From contig NZ_CP107567.1 of the NCBI RefSeq assembly GCF_025854275.1, positions 806,001-870,000 on the forward strand: DNA of 64,000 nt, given 5' to 3'. The notes under the pieces were generated by a model. That model was not told where the DNA came from, made no database searches, and saw only the letters and a program-made list of their open reading frames with translations. Below are positions 24,819-34,135 of this stretch, piece after piece. How positions within the stretch are numbered: position 1 is the first letter of the stretch; the number at the start of each line of letters is the position of its first letter. The position numbers and the translations under genes were made by a program. This stretch comes from Streptomyces peucetius (GTDB taxonomy: Bacteria > Actinomycetota > Actinomycetes > Streptomycetales > Streptomycetaceae).

Positions 24819-25428
24819 TCGCGGTGCGGTCGGGACGCTTCCGGCCCGGCCTACAGCGCGGTCGGGCTGACCCCGGATTGCGGCGTCACATGGGCCCTGC
24901 CACCCGTGGTGTGCCCGAAGCGTGCGATGGATCTGGTGCTCACAAACCGGGTTCCGGCCGTGCTGGGGTCTGGTCTCGGGCGTCGTCGAGGCCGACGAGC
25001 TGGACGACGCCGCTTTCACGACCGACTCCTCGGCGGCCGACCGCTCCGGTGAGGCCCCGCGCAGCGCCAAGCGACTCCTGGGGACGCGATGACGGGGTAT
25101 CGCTCGTGTACCGGGCCGAACGCGGTGATCCAGGACGGACTTCACGGAGGAAGCCGCCGCCACTCATCGCCACCGCCTCGACGGCCAGGAGTCGAACTCC
25201 GCGAGCTCACCCCTTTCGAGGCGGTCGAGGAGCCGGTTGTCCCAGGCAAGGCTGATCGGGATCATCGTGCTCGATCCGGCGGCGTAGTCGCCCCCGGACA
25301 TCAGGCCCACGGCCGCAGCCGCGGCGTGGTGCCATAACGCTTCGGCGGTCGAGACAGGCGCCTGTCCCCGTTGGTTGTGCTGGGTAGTGCGGCTGTACGG
25401 GGCGGCCGTGGCCCGGAGTCGAGCCCCT
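24819..25428. other. Decayed stretch without an intact gene
   Basis: No intact gene. On the minus strand around 25180-25345 a frame reads AAAAVGLMSGGDYAAGSSTM then PISLAWDNRLLDRLERGELA, which looks protein-like but is not recognised and runs into a stop. The rest shows nothing supportable. Confidence 0.4.
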
Positions 25429-25773
25429 TCAGGCGGCGAGCACGGTGGAGGCGAGGACGACGTGCAGGCCGGTCCCGGCCAGGATGCTCAGCACGAAGTT
25501 GCGGCGCCACAGGTGGACGGCTGCGGTGACGGCCGTGGCGATGGCCAACGCCGCCCACGGACGTACGCCATGCGACTCCGCCGCGCTCGACAGCAACGTG
25601 TAGATGACGAGGATGGTCATGACGCCGAGGGGCATGTGGGCGTTGAGGTAGGGCAGCAGCGCACTACGGCGCAGCGGTGCCAGGAGCGCGAAGGGGGCGG
25701 CACGCAACGTCCAGGTCACTGCGGCGCTGACCAGGACGACCGCGATCAGGTAGGTGACGCTGGGCTCAGGCAT
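25429..25773 (-). CDS. azlD: AzlD-family branched-chain amino acid exporter small subunit
   Basis: A 114-residue protein with four hydrophobic segments and the AzlD signature (TWTLRAAPFALLAPLRRS, YLNAHMPLGVMTILVIYTL). AzlD pairs with AzlC to export branched-chain or related hydrophobic amino acids, equivalent to BrnE of Corynebacterium. Its ATG overlaps the last 8 bases of azlC (25766-25773), so the pair is translationally coupled. Substrate is inferred from family and from the adjacent Lrp regulator. Confidence 0.88.
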   Translation of the reverse strand: MPEPSVTYLIAVVLVSAAVTWTLRAAPFALLAPLRRSALLPYLNAHMPLGVMTILVIYTLLSSAAESHGVRPWAALAIATAVTAAVHLWRRNFVLSILAGTGLHVVLASTVLAA

Positions 25774-26506
25774 CCTGGCCGGCCTTTCTGTGTAGAAGCG
25801 CGTAGCGGACGAGCAGGGCCCCGGTGAAAAGGGTCAGCGCGGGGACCAGCATCTGGGTGCCGAACAGCCGGTGTCCGACGAGCGCGGACACCACGGCGAC
25901 GAGGGGGAGCGGCACGCTGCGGGTCGCGCGGATCGCGTCGATGGCCAGGACCAGGAAGAACGCGGTGACGGCGAACTGGAGTCCCACGATGCTGTCGGGG
26001 ACGAGGGTCCCGCCGAGGGCCCCGAGGGTGACGCTACCGACCCAGTTCACCTGGAAAGTGGCCTGGATGGCCAGGATGCGGCGACGCGACCAGGACTGCG
26101 CCTCCGGCGCGGTGGTGAGCGCCCACGCCTCGTCGGTGAGGGTGAAGGTGCTGTAGGTCTTGGCGAGAGGCCCGTGGACCCGGTGCAGGGGAAACGACAG
26201 CGCGTAGAAGACATGACGGAAGTTGACGAGCAGAGCGGTCACGGCGACCTGGCTGAGGGGGGCCATGACGCCGACCAGGCCGATGAGCAGGAACTCCAGG
26301 GAACCGGCGAAGACGATCGCGGCGAACACGGTCGCCCACCACCATTCCAGGCCGGAGTGGGTCACCAGCACACCGAACGCCACGCCCATCGGGATCACGC
26401 CGAGGACGGCAGGCAGTGAATGCGTGACAGCCAGACGGATCTGGCCCGGCTGATGAGCGCTGGGCGACTGTTCCGTCGTAGCGGGCACCGAGGACTTGAG
26501 GGACAT
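25766..26506 (-). CDS. azlC: AzlC-family branched-chain amino acid exporter large subunit
   Basis: A 246-residue membrane protein of the AzlC/BrnF family: SLPAVLGVIPMGVAFGVLV, FAGSLEFLLIGLVG, LLVNFRHVFYALSFPLH and TFTLTDEAWALT are family landmarks, followed by further helices. ATG 26506 has no Shine-Dalgarno, but TACCAT lies seven bases upstream on the minus strand, consistent with a leaderless transcript. The divergently oriented Lrp gene 63 bases away is the expected regulator. Confidence 0.9.
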   Translation of the reverse strand: MSLKSSVPATTEQSPSAHQPGQIRLAVTHSLPAVLGVIPMGVAFGVLVTHSGLEWWWATVFAAIVFAGSLEFLLIGLVGVMAPLSQVAVTALLVNFRHVFYALSFPLHRVHGPLAKTYSTFTLTDEAWALTTAPEAQSWSRRRILAIQATFQVNWVGSVTLGALGGTLVPDSIVGLQFAVTAFFLVLAIDAIRATRSVPLPLVAVVSALVGHRLFGTQMLVPALTLFTGALLVRYALLHRKAGQDA

Positions 26507-26569
26507 TGCAGCAATGGTAGAGAGGCCGAGGCAGGCAAAGATTGCTAATCCGTGCCCTAGAATGCAGGG
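26507..26569. promoter_or_regulatory. Divergent azlC/lrp control region
   Basis: Two leaderless-type -10 elements face outwards: TACCAT (minus strand, 26514-26519) for azlC and TAGAAT (26558-26563) six bases before the lrp ATG. GATTGCTAATC (26540-26550) between them is a dyad-like candidate Lrp box. Confidence 0.5.
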
Positions 26570-27028
26570 ATGCGCAAAATTCGAGAACTGGATGCCATTG
26601 ATCGCGCAATTATCGAAGAGCTCCGCCAGGACGCAAGGCTGAGCAATACCGAGCTGGCCCACCGCGTGCGCCTGACGCCCGCTCCCTGCCTGCGCCGGGT
26701 CAAGCGCCTCGAGCAAGAGGGCGTCATCAGCGGGTACCACGCGAGGGTGGACCCCACCGCGGCGGGGCGCTCGTTCGAGGTCACGGTCTCGGTCGAGGTC
26801 ACGGTGAACGATCAACGGTCGCTGGAGGAGTTCGAGTCCGCGGTCGCCGCGCTGGAGGAGGTGGTCGAGGTCCGTCGAGTGTTCGGGAGCCCGGACTACA
26901 TCCTGCGCGTCCTGGTCGCCGACGTCGGCGAGTACGAGCGGTTCCAGACCACTAAGTTCCTCCGCCTTCCTGGCGTCAGCCGGACCATTTCCCACCAGAC
27001 CATGAAACTGGTCAAGCAAGCGTGGTGA
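26570..27028 (+). CDS. Lrp/AsnC-family transcriptional regulator
   Basis: A 152-residue Lrp/AsnC protein. The N-terminal helix-turn-helix is clear (LDAIDRAIIEELRQDARLSN, TELAHRVRLTPAPCLRRVKRLEQEGVI), followed by the RAM ligand-binding domain with VVEVRRVFGSPDYILRVLVAD and the closing LPGVSRTISHQTMKLVK. Lrp-type regulators bind amino acids and activate adjacent exporters, as Lrp does for brnFE in Corynebacterium. The gene is divergent from azlCD, and the start is probably leaderless. Confidence 0.92.
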   Translation: MRKIRELDAIDRAIIEELRQDARLSNTELAHRVRLTPAPCLRRVKRLEQEGVISGYHARVDPTAAGRSFEVTVSVEVTVNDQRSLEEFESAVAALEEVVEVRRVFGSPDYILRVLVADVGEYERFQTTKFLRLPGVSRTISHQTMKLVKQAW

Positions 27029-27602
27029 GCAGCGGCGCCGCCGTGTGCCCGAGACTCACACACCGAGACAACGAGGCCAGCTGCCGCGGGCATTGAGTAC
27101 CAGCATGAGCGGGACCGGTCCCCGGCATCGCTGGCACAGCTCCGCGCTGGTCCTGCGAGGGTCAGGGGCCAGGAGAACAGATGTCCCGCAGGCGCAGGTC
27201 CGGTCGGCACCGATGCCGCAGACACCGCAGAAGGCTGAGCCCGCCACCCAGGTGAGTCCGGCTGTACCACCCGCCACCGTCGCCCCTGCTGGTCCTGTAA
27301 CACCTGCCGGAAACGCGCTCCCTGCGTGCACCGGTGGTCTGCCTCCACCGTCACCGGTCAGGGACGTCCGCTCATGGTCTCCCCGGCGCCCTGAACGCGG
27401 CACCGGACTGGCAAGAGGGGACTCCGACGGCGAGCGCTTCACCAGCCCACTTCCGATCAAGTCGAGCAGCGGAGTCGACGGCAAGCAGCGCACCGCCCGG
27501 CACTGGGGGAATGATGGGCACGCGAGGGTGCATGCCGGGATCGAGATGACATGCTGCGCGCATGACATTCACGGACGACACGCCCTGCCGAGCGAGCTCT
27601 CG
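27029..27602. other. Gene-poor gap
   Basis: No supported gene in 574 bases. A minus-strand frame near 27070-27210 contains CGVCG, CACG and CQRC, which could be a zinc-ribbon remnant, but it has no convincing start or family match. Confidence 0.4.
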
Positions 27603-28414
27603 ATGACCCAACTGCGGGGCGCGCACGCGGTGGTCACCGGTGGGTCCAGCGGGATAGGTCTGGCGACCGCCGCGGAGCTTGCCGCGCGCGGCGCTTCGGT
27701 GTCGCTCATCGCCCGGGGAACGGACCGGCTGGATGCTGCCGCCCGACAGCTGCGGGAGGCCGGGGCCTCGGTCCGTACGGCCACGGCCGATGTCTCCGAC
27801 CAGGCGTCCGTGGAAGGCGCGCTCCGTCGGCTCACGGAGGAAGCCGGCGCGCCCGACGTGCTGGTGACGTCGGCCGGTCAGGCCCGGCCGGGGCACTTCC
27901 TTGAGCTGGACGACGAGGTGTTCCGGCGGATGATGGAGGTCGACTACTTCGGCACTCTGTACCCGGTGCGCGCGGTGGCGCCGGCCATGATGGAGCGCGG
28001 CCACGGCTCGATCATGGTCGTCTCCTCCGCTGCCGGCCTGCTGGGCATCTACGGCTACACCGCCTACAGCCCCGCGAAGTCGCGGTGCGCGGTCTCGTCC
28101 AGGCGCTGCGCGACGAACTGCGGCCGTGCGGGGTCCACGCCGGATGTGTCTATCCGCCCGATGTGGATACGCCGCAACTGGCCGAGGAGAACCGGTGGAA
28201 GCCCGCGGAGACGGCGGCGATCGGTGGCTCCATCAAGCCGTTGACCGCAGGGCGCGTGGCGCGGGTCACGGTTCGGGCGATCGAGCGTGAACGCCTCGCC
28301 ATCTACCCCGACCCGGCCACGGCTCTGCTGGCCGGTTTCGGGCCGCTGGCCGCGCCGGTGCTGCGCCGGCTCGTGGACCGAAAGGTACGCAAGGTGCGAG
28401 GCGCCGCGCCCTGA
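27603..28414 (+). pseudogene. Short-chain dehydrogenase/reductase with single-base frameshift
   Basis: An SDR-family oxidoreductase interrupted once. The first frame has the dinucleotide-binding VVTGGSSGIGLATAAELAAR, then DVSDQASV, and the catalytic SIMVVSSAAGLLGIYGYTAY with Ser, Tyr and the following PAK. At about 28078 the sequence AAGTCGCGG replaces the expected AAGTTCGCGG (one base lost). The rest continues in another frame as VRGLVQALRDELRPCGV to the stop at 28414. It resembles ketosphinganine-reductase-like SDRs (KGAP type). Everything else is intact, so either a recent mutation or an assembly error explains it. Confidence 0.8.
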
Positions 28415-28424
28415 GCCCGTAACC

Positions 28425-29159
28425 TCAGGTCAGGAGCCGGAGAACCTCGGTCAAGCCCCGCTCCCCCGTGCGCTGTTCGGCCGGAACGATGTAGGCGCGC
28501 AGCCCGCAGGCGGTGGCACCACCGTCCCGGACCGGGTTGTCCCCGACCATGAGCGTGGCGCGGGGATCGACGCCGAGGTCCGCGCACGCCTTGAGGAACA
28601 AATGGGGGTCGGGCTTCTCCCGGCCGAGCTCGTAGGAGATGACGTATCCGTCGATCAGGTCGTCCATTCCGTGGTGGGCGAGGTGGGTCCGAAGGTCCCA
28701 GGCGAAGTCGCTCACGATCCCCACGCGCGTCCCGCGCTCGCGCAGCGCGCGCAGCGTGGACTCGGTGTCCGCATACGGCACCCACGCGTCGGGCGCGGTG
28801 AGCTCTCCGTAGGCCGTGTCCTCCGCGCCCCTCAGGAAGTCCACGTGACCCCACCATCCCGACATCGCGGCGCGATGCCGTTCGGCGGAGAGGTCCCGGC
28901 CTTCCTGGAGGGCGGCGACGGCGGGCAGCCGGTAGGCGTCGCGAAGCTGCCGGGATATCTCGGCGACCGCGTCGGTCCCGTGCAGCAGGTCGGCCCGGCC
29001 GGAGGCTTCGCCCACCCGGTGCAGCCAGGCTTCCAGGTCGATCATGCGGAAGATCGTGTTACTGAAGTCGAACAGCACGGCTTCGATCGGCGGTACGAGG
29101 GCGGCCATCTCGGCGTCGGTGATGTGATAGGTGGTGGGGGTTTCGAACAGTGCCTGCAT
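28425..29159 (-). CDS. HAD-superfamily phosphatase
   Basis: A 244-residue HAD hydrolase. Motif I is AVLFDFSNTIF (the nucleophile Asp is followed by FSN rather than the usual DGT), motif II is VGIVSDFAW, the motif III Lys is in GREKPDPHLFLKACADLGV, and motif IV is LMVGDNPVRDGGA. The cap domain lies at residues about 45-135. ATG 29159 overlaps the stop of the DeoR gene (ATGA). In this operon it would dephosphorylate a sugar or polyol phosphate. The replaced residues after the motif I Asp are notable. Confidence 0.85.
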   Translation of the reverse strand: MQALFETPTTYHITDAEMAALVPPIEAVLFDFSNTIFRMIDLEAWLHRVGEASGRADLLHGTDAVAEISRQLRDAYRLPAVAALQEGRDLSAERHRAAMSGWWGHVDFLRGAEDTAYGELTAPDAWVPYADTESTLRALRERGTRVGIVSDFAWDLRTHLAHHGMDDLIDGYVISYELGREKPDPHLFLKACADLGVDPRATLMVGDNPVRDGGATACGLRAYIVPAEQRTGERGLTEVLRLLT

Positions 29160-29965
29160 CACGGGGAATTCTCTCCGGGGTCGACTGTCTCTACGGGGAC
29201 TCCAAAGCCGCGGAGAGCCGCGATCTCCGTGTCGGGGGTGCCGGTGTCGGTGAGGACCGCCTCGTAGTCGGCGGCGGTGCCGTACTCGTGCGTGGCGGTC
29301 TTGCCGAATTTCGAATGGTCCACTAGGAGCAGGGACCGCTCCGCGGAGGCGAGCATGGCCAGCTTCACCTCGACGTACTCGCTCAGCGGGTGGAAGAGCC
29401 GGCCCGAGAGGACGGCGGTGGCGGACATCAGGGCGAGATCGGCTCGGATACGGGACAGGGCGCGGGTGACCGTGGGTCCCGTACAGGAGTTGAAGTCGCC
29501 GTGGTAGCGCCCGCCCAGAAGGGTGACGTCCACGCCGGGGGCGGACCCCAGGCGCTGCGCGAGGGCGACCGAGTTGGTGACGACGGTGAGCTGGTCGAGC
29601 TTCGCGAGGGCGGGGGTCAGTGGGTAGAGGGTGGTGGAGTCGTCCATGAGGACCGTGCTGCCCGGCCTGATCCGGTCGAGGACGGCCGCGCACAGTGCTG
29701 TCTTCGCCGCGAGGGCGGCGTTCTCACGGAAGCGGGTGGCCGTCTCCATGGTCAGGGCGGGGAAGGCTACGGCCCGGCCCCGTTCCTTGCGGAGCAGGTG
29801 GCGCTTGTCGAGGTCGTCGAGGTCACGGTGCATCGTCATCAGGCTGACGCCGAAGCGGTCGGCGAGGTCGTCGATGCGGGTCTCGCCGTGCTCGACGACG
29901 TGGCGCAGGACGGCCTGGCGCCGTTCCTCGACCGCGGCCTGCGACAGCCGTGTCCTGGCGGTCAC
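29159..29965 (-). CDS. DeoR/GlpR-family sugar-responsive regulator
   Basis: A 268-residue DeoR-type regulator: an N-terminal helix-turn-helix (RRQAVLRHVVEHGETRIDDL, ADRFGVSLMTMHRDLDDLDKR) and a C-terminal sugar-phosphate-sensing domain (VLMDDSTTLYPL, TVVTNSVALAQRL, LLLVDHSKFGKTATH). These proteins usually repress catabolic operons until a phosphorylated sugar binds. It is encoded within the sugar/polyol operon between dehydrogenases and phosphatase. The likely operator is the TTGTTA repeat pair at 35605-35635 in the divergent promoter gap. Confidence 0.9.
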   Translation of the reverse strand: MTARTRLSQAAVEERRQAVLRHVVEHGETRIDDLADRFGVSLMTMHRDLDDLDKRHLLRKERGRAVAFPALTMETATRFRENAALAAKTALCAAVLDRIRPGSTVLMDDSTTLYPLTPALAKLDQLTVVTNSVALAQRLGSAPGVDVTLLGGRYHGDFNSCTGPTVTRALSRIRADLALMSATAVLSGRLFHPLSEYVEVKLAMLASAERSLLLVDHSKFGKTATHEYGTAADYEAVLTDTGTPDTEIAALRGFGVPVETVDPGENSP

Positions 29966-30028
29966 CGCGTCCCTCCTTCACTTCCGTACCGGCGTCTCCG
30001 GGCAACGTCGAAGTTTCGCACACGGGGC

Positions 30029-31075
30029 CTACGGAGCTTCCACGGTGACGAGGACCTTGACGTGCTCCGGGGCGAGGGAGGCGGTGAACGCCTTGCCGGC
30101 ATCCTCCAGCGCGTAGACGGCGGTGACGATCTCGTCAGTGTCAACGGCGCCGGAGGAGATGAGGGAGATCGCGGCGCGGTAGTCCTCCGCGGTGTACATC
30201 AAGGTGCCTTCGATACGGATCTCCCGGTCCTGGACCAGGTCCAGACGGATGGGGGTGGGGCCGGCGGCTCCCACGCCGACGACGATGATCCGGCCGCCCT
30301 TGGTGACGAGATCGGTGGCCTGGGCCATGGACTGCTCACGCGCCACGCAGTCGAAGACGACGTCGACCGGTCCGCCGAGTACGGCGTGGGCCTGTGCGAT
30401 CAGATCGGGGGCGTCGGCGGGCAGGACCGCGTCGGCGCCGAGGCGCAGGGCGCGGTCCCGCTTGCCCGCCAGCAGATCGGTGACGGCAATCTTGGCGGCG
30501 CCCGCGTGCCGGGCGGCGGCGAGGACGAGCAGGCCGATGGGTCCGGCGCCTAGGACCACCACCGTACGACCCGTGAGGTCACCGGCCTTGGCGACAGCGT
30601 GCACCGGGGTGGCCAGCGGCTCGACGAGCGCCGCCTCGGTGTCGGTCATGCCCTCGGGGACGCGGTGCAGACGGTCGGCGGGGATGGTGAAAAGGTCCGT
30701 CATGGCGCCGGGAGTCTGGCAGCCGAACACCTGCAGCTCCTGACAGATGTTGTAGCGGCCGGAGCGGCACTGGGGGCACTGCCCGCAGAAGAGGTTCGGT
30801 TCGACGATCACCCGGTCGCCGGGGGCGAATCCCTCGGTGCCCGTGACGACGCCCGGTCCGACGGCGGCGACGACGCCGACCGCTTCATGACCGGGGTGGT
30901 AGGGCAGGTCCATGAACGGATGGTGGCCGAGGGCGGCGTGAGTGTCGGATCCGCACACACCCACCACGGTGGTGCGTACGAGGAGTTCGCCGTCACCGGC
31001 CACGGGCGCGGGTACCCGCTCGACGGTGATGTCGTCGATGGACCGGACGAGTACGCGGCGGATCTGCTGGGACAT
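30029..31075 (-). CDS. Zinc-dependent alcohol/polyol dehydrogenase
   Basis: A 348-residue medium-chain dehydrogenase. Catalytic zinc ligands are in VVGVCGSDTHAALG (Cys) and YHPGHEAVGVV (His, Glu); the structural zinc cysteines are in NLFCGQCPQCRSGRYNICQ; and the NAD-binding motif is TVVVLGAGPIGLLVLAAA. These enzymes oxidise polyols such as sorbitol, xylitol or threonine-like substrates to ketoses. It belongs to the sugar operon, 64 bases upstream of the DeoR gene and downstream of a second, frameshifted dehydrogenase. The exact substrate cannot be told. Confidence 0.9.
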   Translation of the reverse strand: MSQQIRRVLVRSIDDITVERVPAPVAGDGELLVRTTVVGVCGSDTHAALGHHPFMDLPYHPGHEAVGVVAAVGPGVVTGTEGFAPGDRVIVEPNLFCGQCPQCRSGRYNICQELQVFGCQTPGAMTDLFTIPADRLHRVPEGMTDTEAALVEPLATPVHAVAKAGDLTGRTVVVLGAGPIGLLVLAAARHAGAAKIAVTDLLAGKRDRALRLGADAVLPADAPDLIAQAHAVLGGPVDVVFDCVAREQSMAQATDLVTKGGRIIVVGVGAAGPTPIRLDLVQDREIRIEGTLMYTAEDYRAAISLISSGAVDTDEIVTAVYALEDAGKAFTASLAPEHVKVLVTVEAP

Positions 31076-31182
31076 GGGGGTGGTGCTCCGTTCGGGGGTG
31101 TGGTCCGGTGCTGCGGGCGGCCGGCGCGAGGGGTGGTCGGAGGCCGTCTACGAGAAGGCGTACCGCGGTGCCTCTGCCGCGC

Positions 31183-32185
31183 TTATGTCACGAGTCCGGG
31201 CTGGATCTGGATCTTGCGGCCGACGCCCGCCTGGAAGCGGGCCATCGCGTCCGGGAATGACGCGAGCGGCAGGCGGTCGCTGATGAAGACGTCCGGGTCG
31301 ATGACACCGGTGGCGAAGAGGGCAGCGGCACGTTCAAAGCTGTGCAGCACGGCCATCGAGCCGGTGATCGTGATCTCCTCGTTGTAGATCCTGTACGGCT
31401 CGATGGTGGCCCGGGTGGCGTAGTCGGCGACCCCGAACTGCAGGTAGGTGCCGCCCTTGCCGACCCGGCCGAGGGCGTCCTGGATGGCCTTGGCGTTTCC
31501 GGTGGCGTCGACGACCAGGTCCCAGCCGTACGCCGACCGGTCGAGCTCGTCGGCGGACACGGCAGCGGCCGAGCAGCCCAACCGCCGGGCCGTGGCGAGG
31601 CGTTCGGCGTATGTCGACGACGTCGACGCTCGCGGCGCCGGTCGACTTGGCGAGCTGGAGCATCATCAGGCCCATGGTCCCGGCGCCGTAGATGAGGACG
31701 CGGGAGGCGAGCCGGGCGCGCAGGACGTCGTAGCCACGCACGGCGCAGGAGAGCGGTTCGATCAGGGCCGCGTCCTCGGTCCGTACGCCGTCGGGCAGGA
31801 CCACGCAGTTGGCGACCGGCGCGGGCACGAACTCGGCGGCGCCGCCGGAGTGGGTGACCCCGATGGCGGCCCAGCGTTCGCACAGATTGTTGCGGCCACT
31901 GCGGCAGTAGTGACACTCGAAGCAGTACAGCGACGGGTCGACCGCGACCTGGGCTCCGACGGTGAGTTCGGTGACGCCCGAACCGATCGCGACGACCTCC
32001 CCGGCGAACTCGTGACCGGGGACGAGGGGAAGCCGTGGTGCGAACTCCCCCTGGAGGATGTGCAGATCGGTGCCGCACAGTCCGACGGCCGACACCTCGA
32101 CGACGACCTCCCGCGGGCCGGGGGCGGGGTCGTCGATGTCGGTGATCTCGATGCCGCCGGGCTGGGTGATGATGGCTGCTTTCAC
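31183..32185 (-). pseudogene. Second zinc-dependent polyol dehydrogenase, frameshifted
   Basis: Two frames together form a complete medium-chain dehydrogenase of about 334 residues. The first carries VSAVGLCGTDLHILQGE, PGHEFAGEVVAIGSG, the structural-zinc cysteines in YCFECHYCRSGRNNLCE, and VLIYGAGTMGLMML. Around 31610, after SVDVVDI, two bases appear to be missing, and homology continues in the other frame from RRLGCSAAAV-like sequence through VVDATGN to the stop at 31183. GTG 32185 overlaps the stop of the permease gene (GTGA). It may be a true mutation or an assembly error. Confidence 0.8.
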
Positions 32186-33084
32186 TTCACGGCTCCCAGG
32201 GAGAGGCCGCGGACGAGTTTGTCCTGGGCAGCGAAGCCGGCGATGAGGACCGGCAGGGAGACCAGCGTGGCCGCCGCGCACAGCCGGGCGAGGAACAGGC
32301 CCTCGTTGGTGATGAAGCCGACGAGGAACACCGGCGCGGTCGACGCCCTGGTGGCGGTGAGGTTGACGGCGAACATGAACTCGTTCCAGCTGAAGATGAA
32401 GCAGATCAGGGAGGTGGCAGCGAGTCCGGGCATGGCGACCGGCGCGACGATCCGCCACAGCACGGTGACGAGGTTGGCTCCGTCGACCTCGGCCGCCTCC
32501 AGGATCTCCTTGGGGATCTCGGCGAGGAAGGAGCGCATCATCCACACCGCGATCGGGAGGTTCATGGCGGTGTAGAGGATGACCAGCGTCCATACGTTGT
32601 CGAGCATGCCGACGTTCTTCACGATCATGTACACCGGCAGCAGGGCCGCGATGGCCGGGAGGAACTTGGTGGACAGGAAGAAGAACATCACGTCGGTCCA
32701 CTTCTCGACCGGCTTGATGGACAGCGCGTAGGCCGTCGGCACCGCCAGGACGAGCACCAGCAGCGTCGAAAGGACGCTGGCGGTGGCCGAGTTGACGAGG
32801 AACGGCGCGATGTCCCGGCCGAGCAGTGTCTCGTACTGGTCCAGGGTGAGCGGGGCGAAGGGGGTCGGCGGGTTGGTCGCCGCGTCGGCCTCCTGGTGGA
32901 AGGAGGTGAGCACCATCCACGCCACCGGTGCGAAGAACGCCAGCGTGGCGGTCCAGGCGACGAAGGTCCACAGGGGCGAAAGTCGCGGCGAAGCGCTGGG
33001 GTCGCCGTGATCCTTGGGACGGCGGACGAGCTTCTTGAGCCTCGCCCCGGGGGCGGCGGCTGCTGTTGCTGCCTGGGCGGTCAT
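32182..33084 (-). CDS. Carbohydrate ABC transporter permease (MalG-like)
   Basis: A 300-residue MalG-type permease with six membrane helices and the EAA loop that docks the ATPase (EIPKEILEAAEVDGANLVTVLWRIVAPVAMPG region, near residue 190). The N-terminal 45 residues are Ala/Arg-rich and cytoplasmic. ATG 33084 overlaps the stop of the MalF-like gene. With the binding protein and MalF-like subunit it forms a CUT1-type importer. No ATP-binding subunit is encoded here, so it probably uses the shared MsiK-type ATPase, as is known for Streptomyces CUT1 systems. Confidence 0.9.
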   Translation of the reverse strand: MTAQAATAAAAPGARLKKLVRRPKDHGDPSASPRLSPLWTFVAWTATLAFFAPVAWMVLTSFHQEADAATNPPTPFAPLTLDQYETLLGRDIAPFLVNSATASVLSTLLVLVLAVPTAYALSIKPVEKWTDVMFFFLSTKFLPAIAALLPVYMIVKNVGMLDNVWTLVILYTAMNLPIAVWMMRSFLAEIPKEILEAAEVDGANLVTVLWRIVAPVAMPGLAATSLICFIFSWNEFMFAVNLTATRASTAPVFLVGFITNEGLFLARLCAAATLVSLPVLIAGFAAQDKLVRGLSLGAVK

Positions 33085-34058
33085 CGGGATGCCTCCTCGC
33101 GGAACAGCGACGCGATGGTGCGCAGCGCGAACGTCGCGATCACGATCGAGCCGAGTACGACGACGACACCGGCGGCGGCCGCCTCGCCGTACTCGTACTT
33201 GCGGAACATGGTCAGGTAGATCTCGTACGGCAGGTTGGTCGTCTCCGAGCCGGGACCACCCTGGGTGATGGTGTAGACGGCGTCGAAGGTCTGGACCACG
33301 TAGATCGTGCCGAGCAGGACGCCGAGTTCGATGTACTGCCGCAGGTGCGGCAGGGTGATGTGGCGGAATGTCGCCATCGCGGACGCCCCGTCGACCTTGG
33401 CCGCCTCCAGGACGTCACCGGGCTGCGCCTGCAGGCCGGCCAGGAGGATCAGCATCATGAACGGGGTCCACTGCCAGACCAGCGAGATCACGACGGCCGG
33501 CATGGGGAAGGAGGAGACCCAGTCGACCGTGGGCCCGTTGTCCGCTCCGAAGAACCGGTAGACGGCGTTGAGGGTGCCGTTGAGCAGGCCGTAGTCGGGG
33601 TTGTAGACGGCGTGCTTCCACAGCAGCGCCGAGGCGACCGGCATGACGAGGAACGGGGCGATGAGCAGGGTGCGCGCAAGGCCGCGGCCGGCGAACCGGC
33701 GGTCGAGCAGCAGCGCCAGACCGAGTCCCACGACCACGCTGAGGAGCACCACCGAAGCGGTGAGCACGATGGTGTTGAGCACTGCCGAGCGCAGCCGCTC
33801 GTCGGTGAAGACGAACGCGTAGTTGGAGAGTCCGGTGAAGCGCTGCTCCTCCGGCTTGAGGATGTTCCACTGGAAGGTGGAGATGACGAGGGTCGCCACG
33901 AAGGGCAGCTGGGTGACGGCGACGGTGAAGATCAGCGCCGGCAGCAGCGGAATGCGGCGCCTCCACTTGCCGATCCCGGCGGGCCTCCGTGTGCGGGCGG
34001 GGCGCGGCTGCTTCTTGTGTGCCGTGGGTGTCTTGGGTGTACCGATGAGCGTGGTCAT
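33081..34058 (-). CDS. Carbohydrate ABC transporter permease (MalF-like)
   Basis: A 325-residue MalF-type permease: a basic N-terminus, then helices starting IPLLPALIFTVAVTQLPFVATL, and the EAA loop at GDVLEAAKVDGASAMATFRHITLPHLR. The ATG 34058 has AGGAAAG just upstream. It overlaps the MalG-like gene by four bases (ATGA). It is the inner-membrane partner of the importer in a polyol/sugar uptake operon. Confidence 0.9.
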   Translation of the reverse strand: MTTLIGTPKTPTAHKKQPRPARTRRPAGIGKWRRRIPLLPALIFTVAVTQLPFVATLVISTFQWNILKPEEQRFTGLSNYAFVFTDERLRSAVLNTIVLTASVVLLSVVVGLGLALLLDRRFAGRGLARTLLIAPFLVMPVASALLWKHAVYNPDYGLLNGTLNAVYRFFGADNGPTVDWVSSFPMPAVVISLVWQWTPFMMLILLAGLQAQPGDVLEAAKVDGASAMATFRHITLPHLRQYIELGVLLGTIYVVQTFDAVYTITQGGPGSETTNLPYEIYLTMFRKYEYGEAAAAGVVVVLGSIVIATFALRTIASLFREEASR

Positions 34059-34135
34059 GGACTTTCCTACGCCAGTGAGGCCGGGGTCGGGGAAGCGGCG
34101 CCCGGCCGGCGGGGAGACCGGCCGGGCGCTCGCAA

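Noticed and set aside
27056..27568. Possible zinc-ribbon protein on the minus strand (CGVCG, CACG, CQRC)
   Set aside because: The cysteine pairs are irregular, the N-terminal 100 residues are low-complexity, and no start or family pattern supports it.
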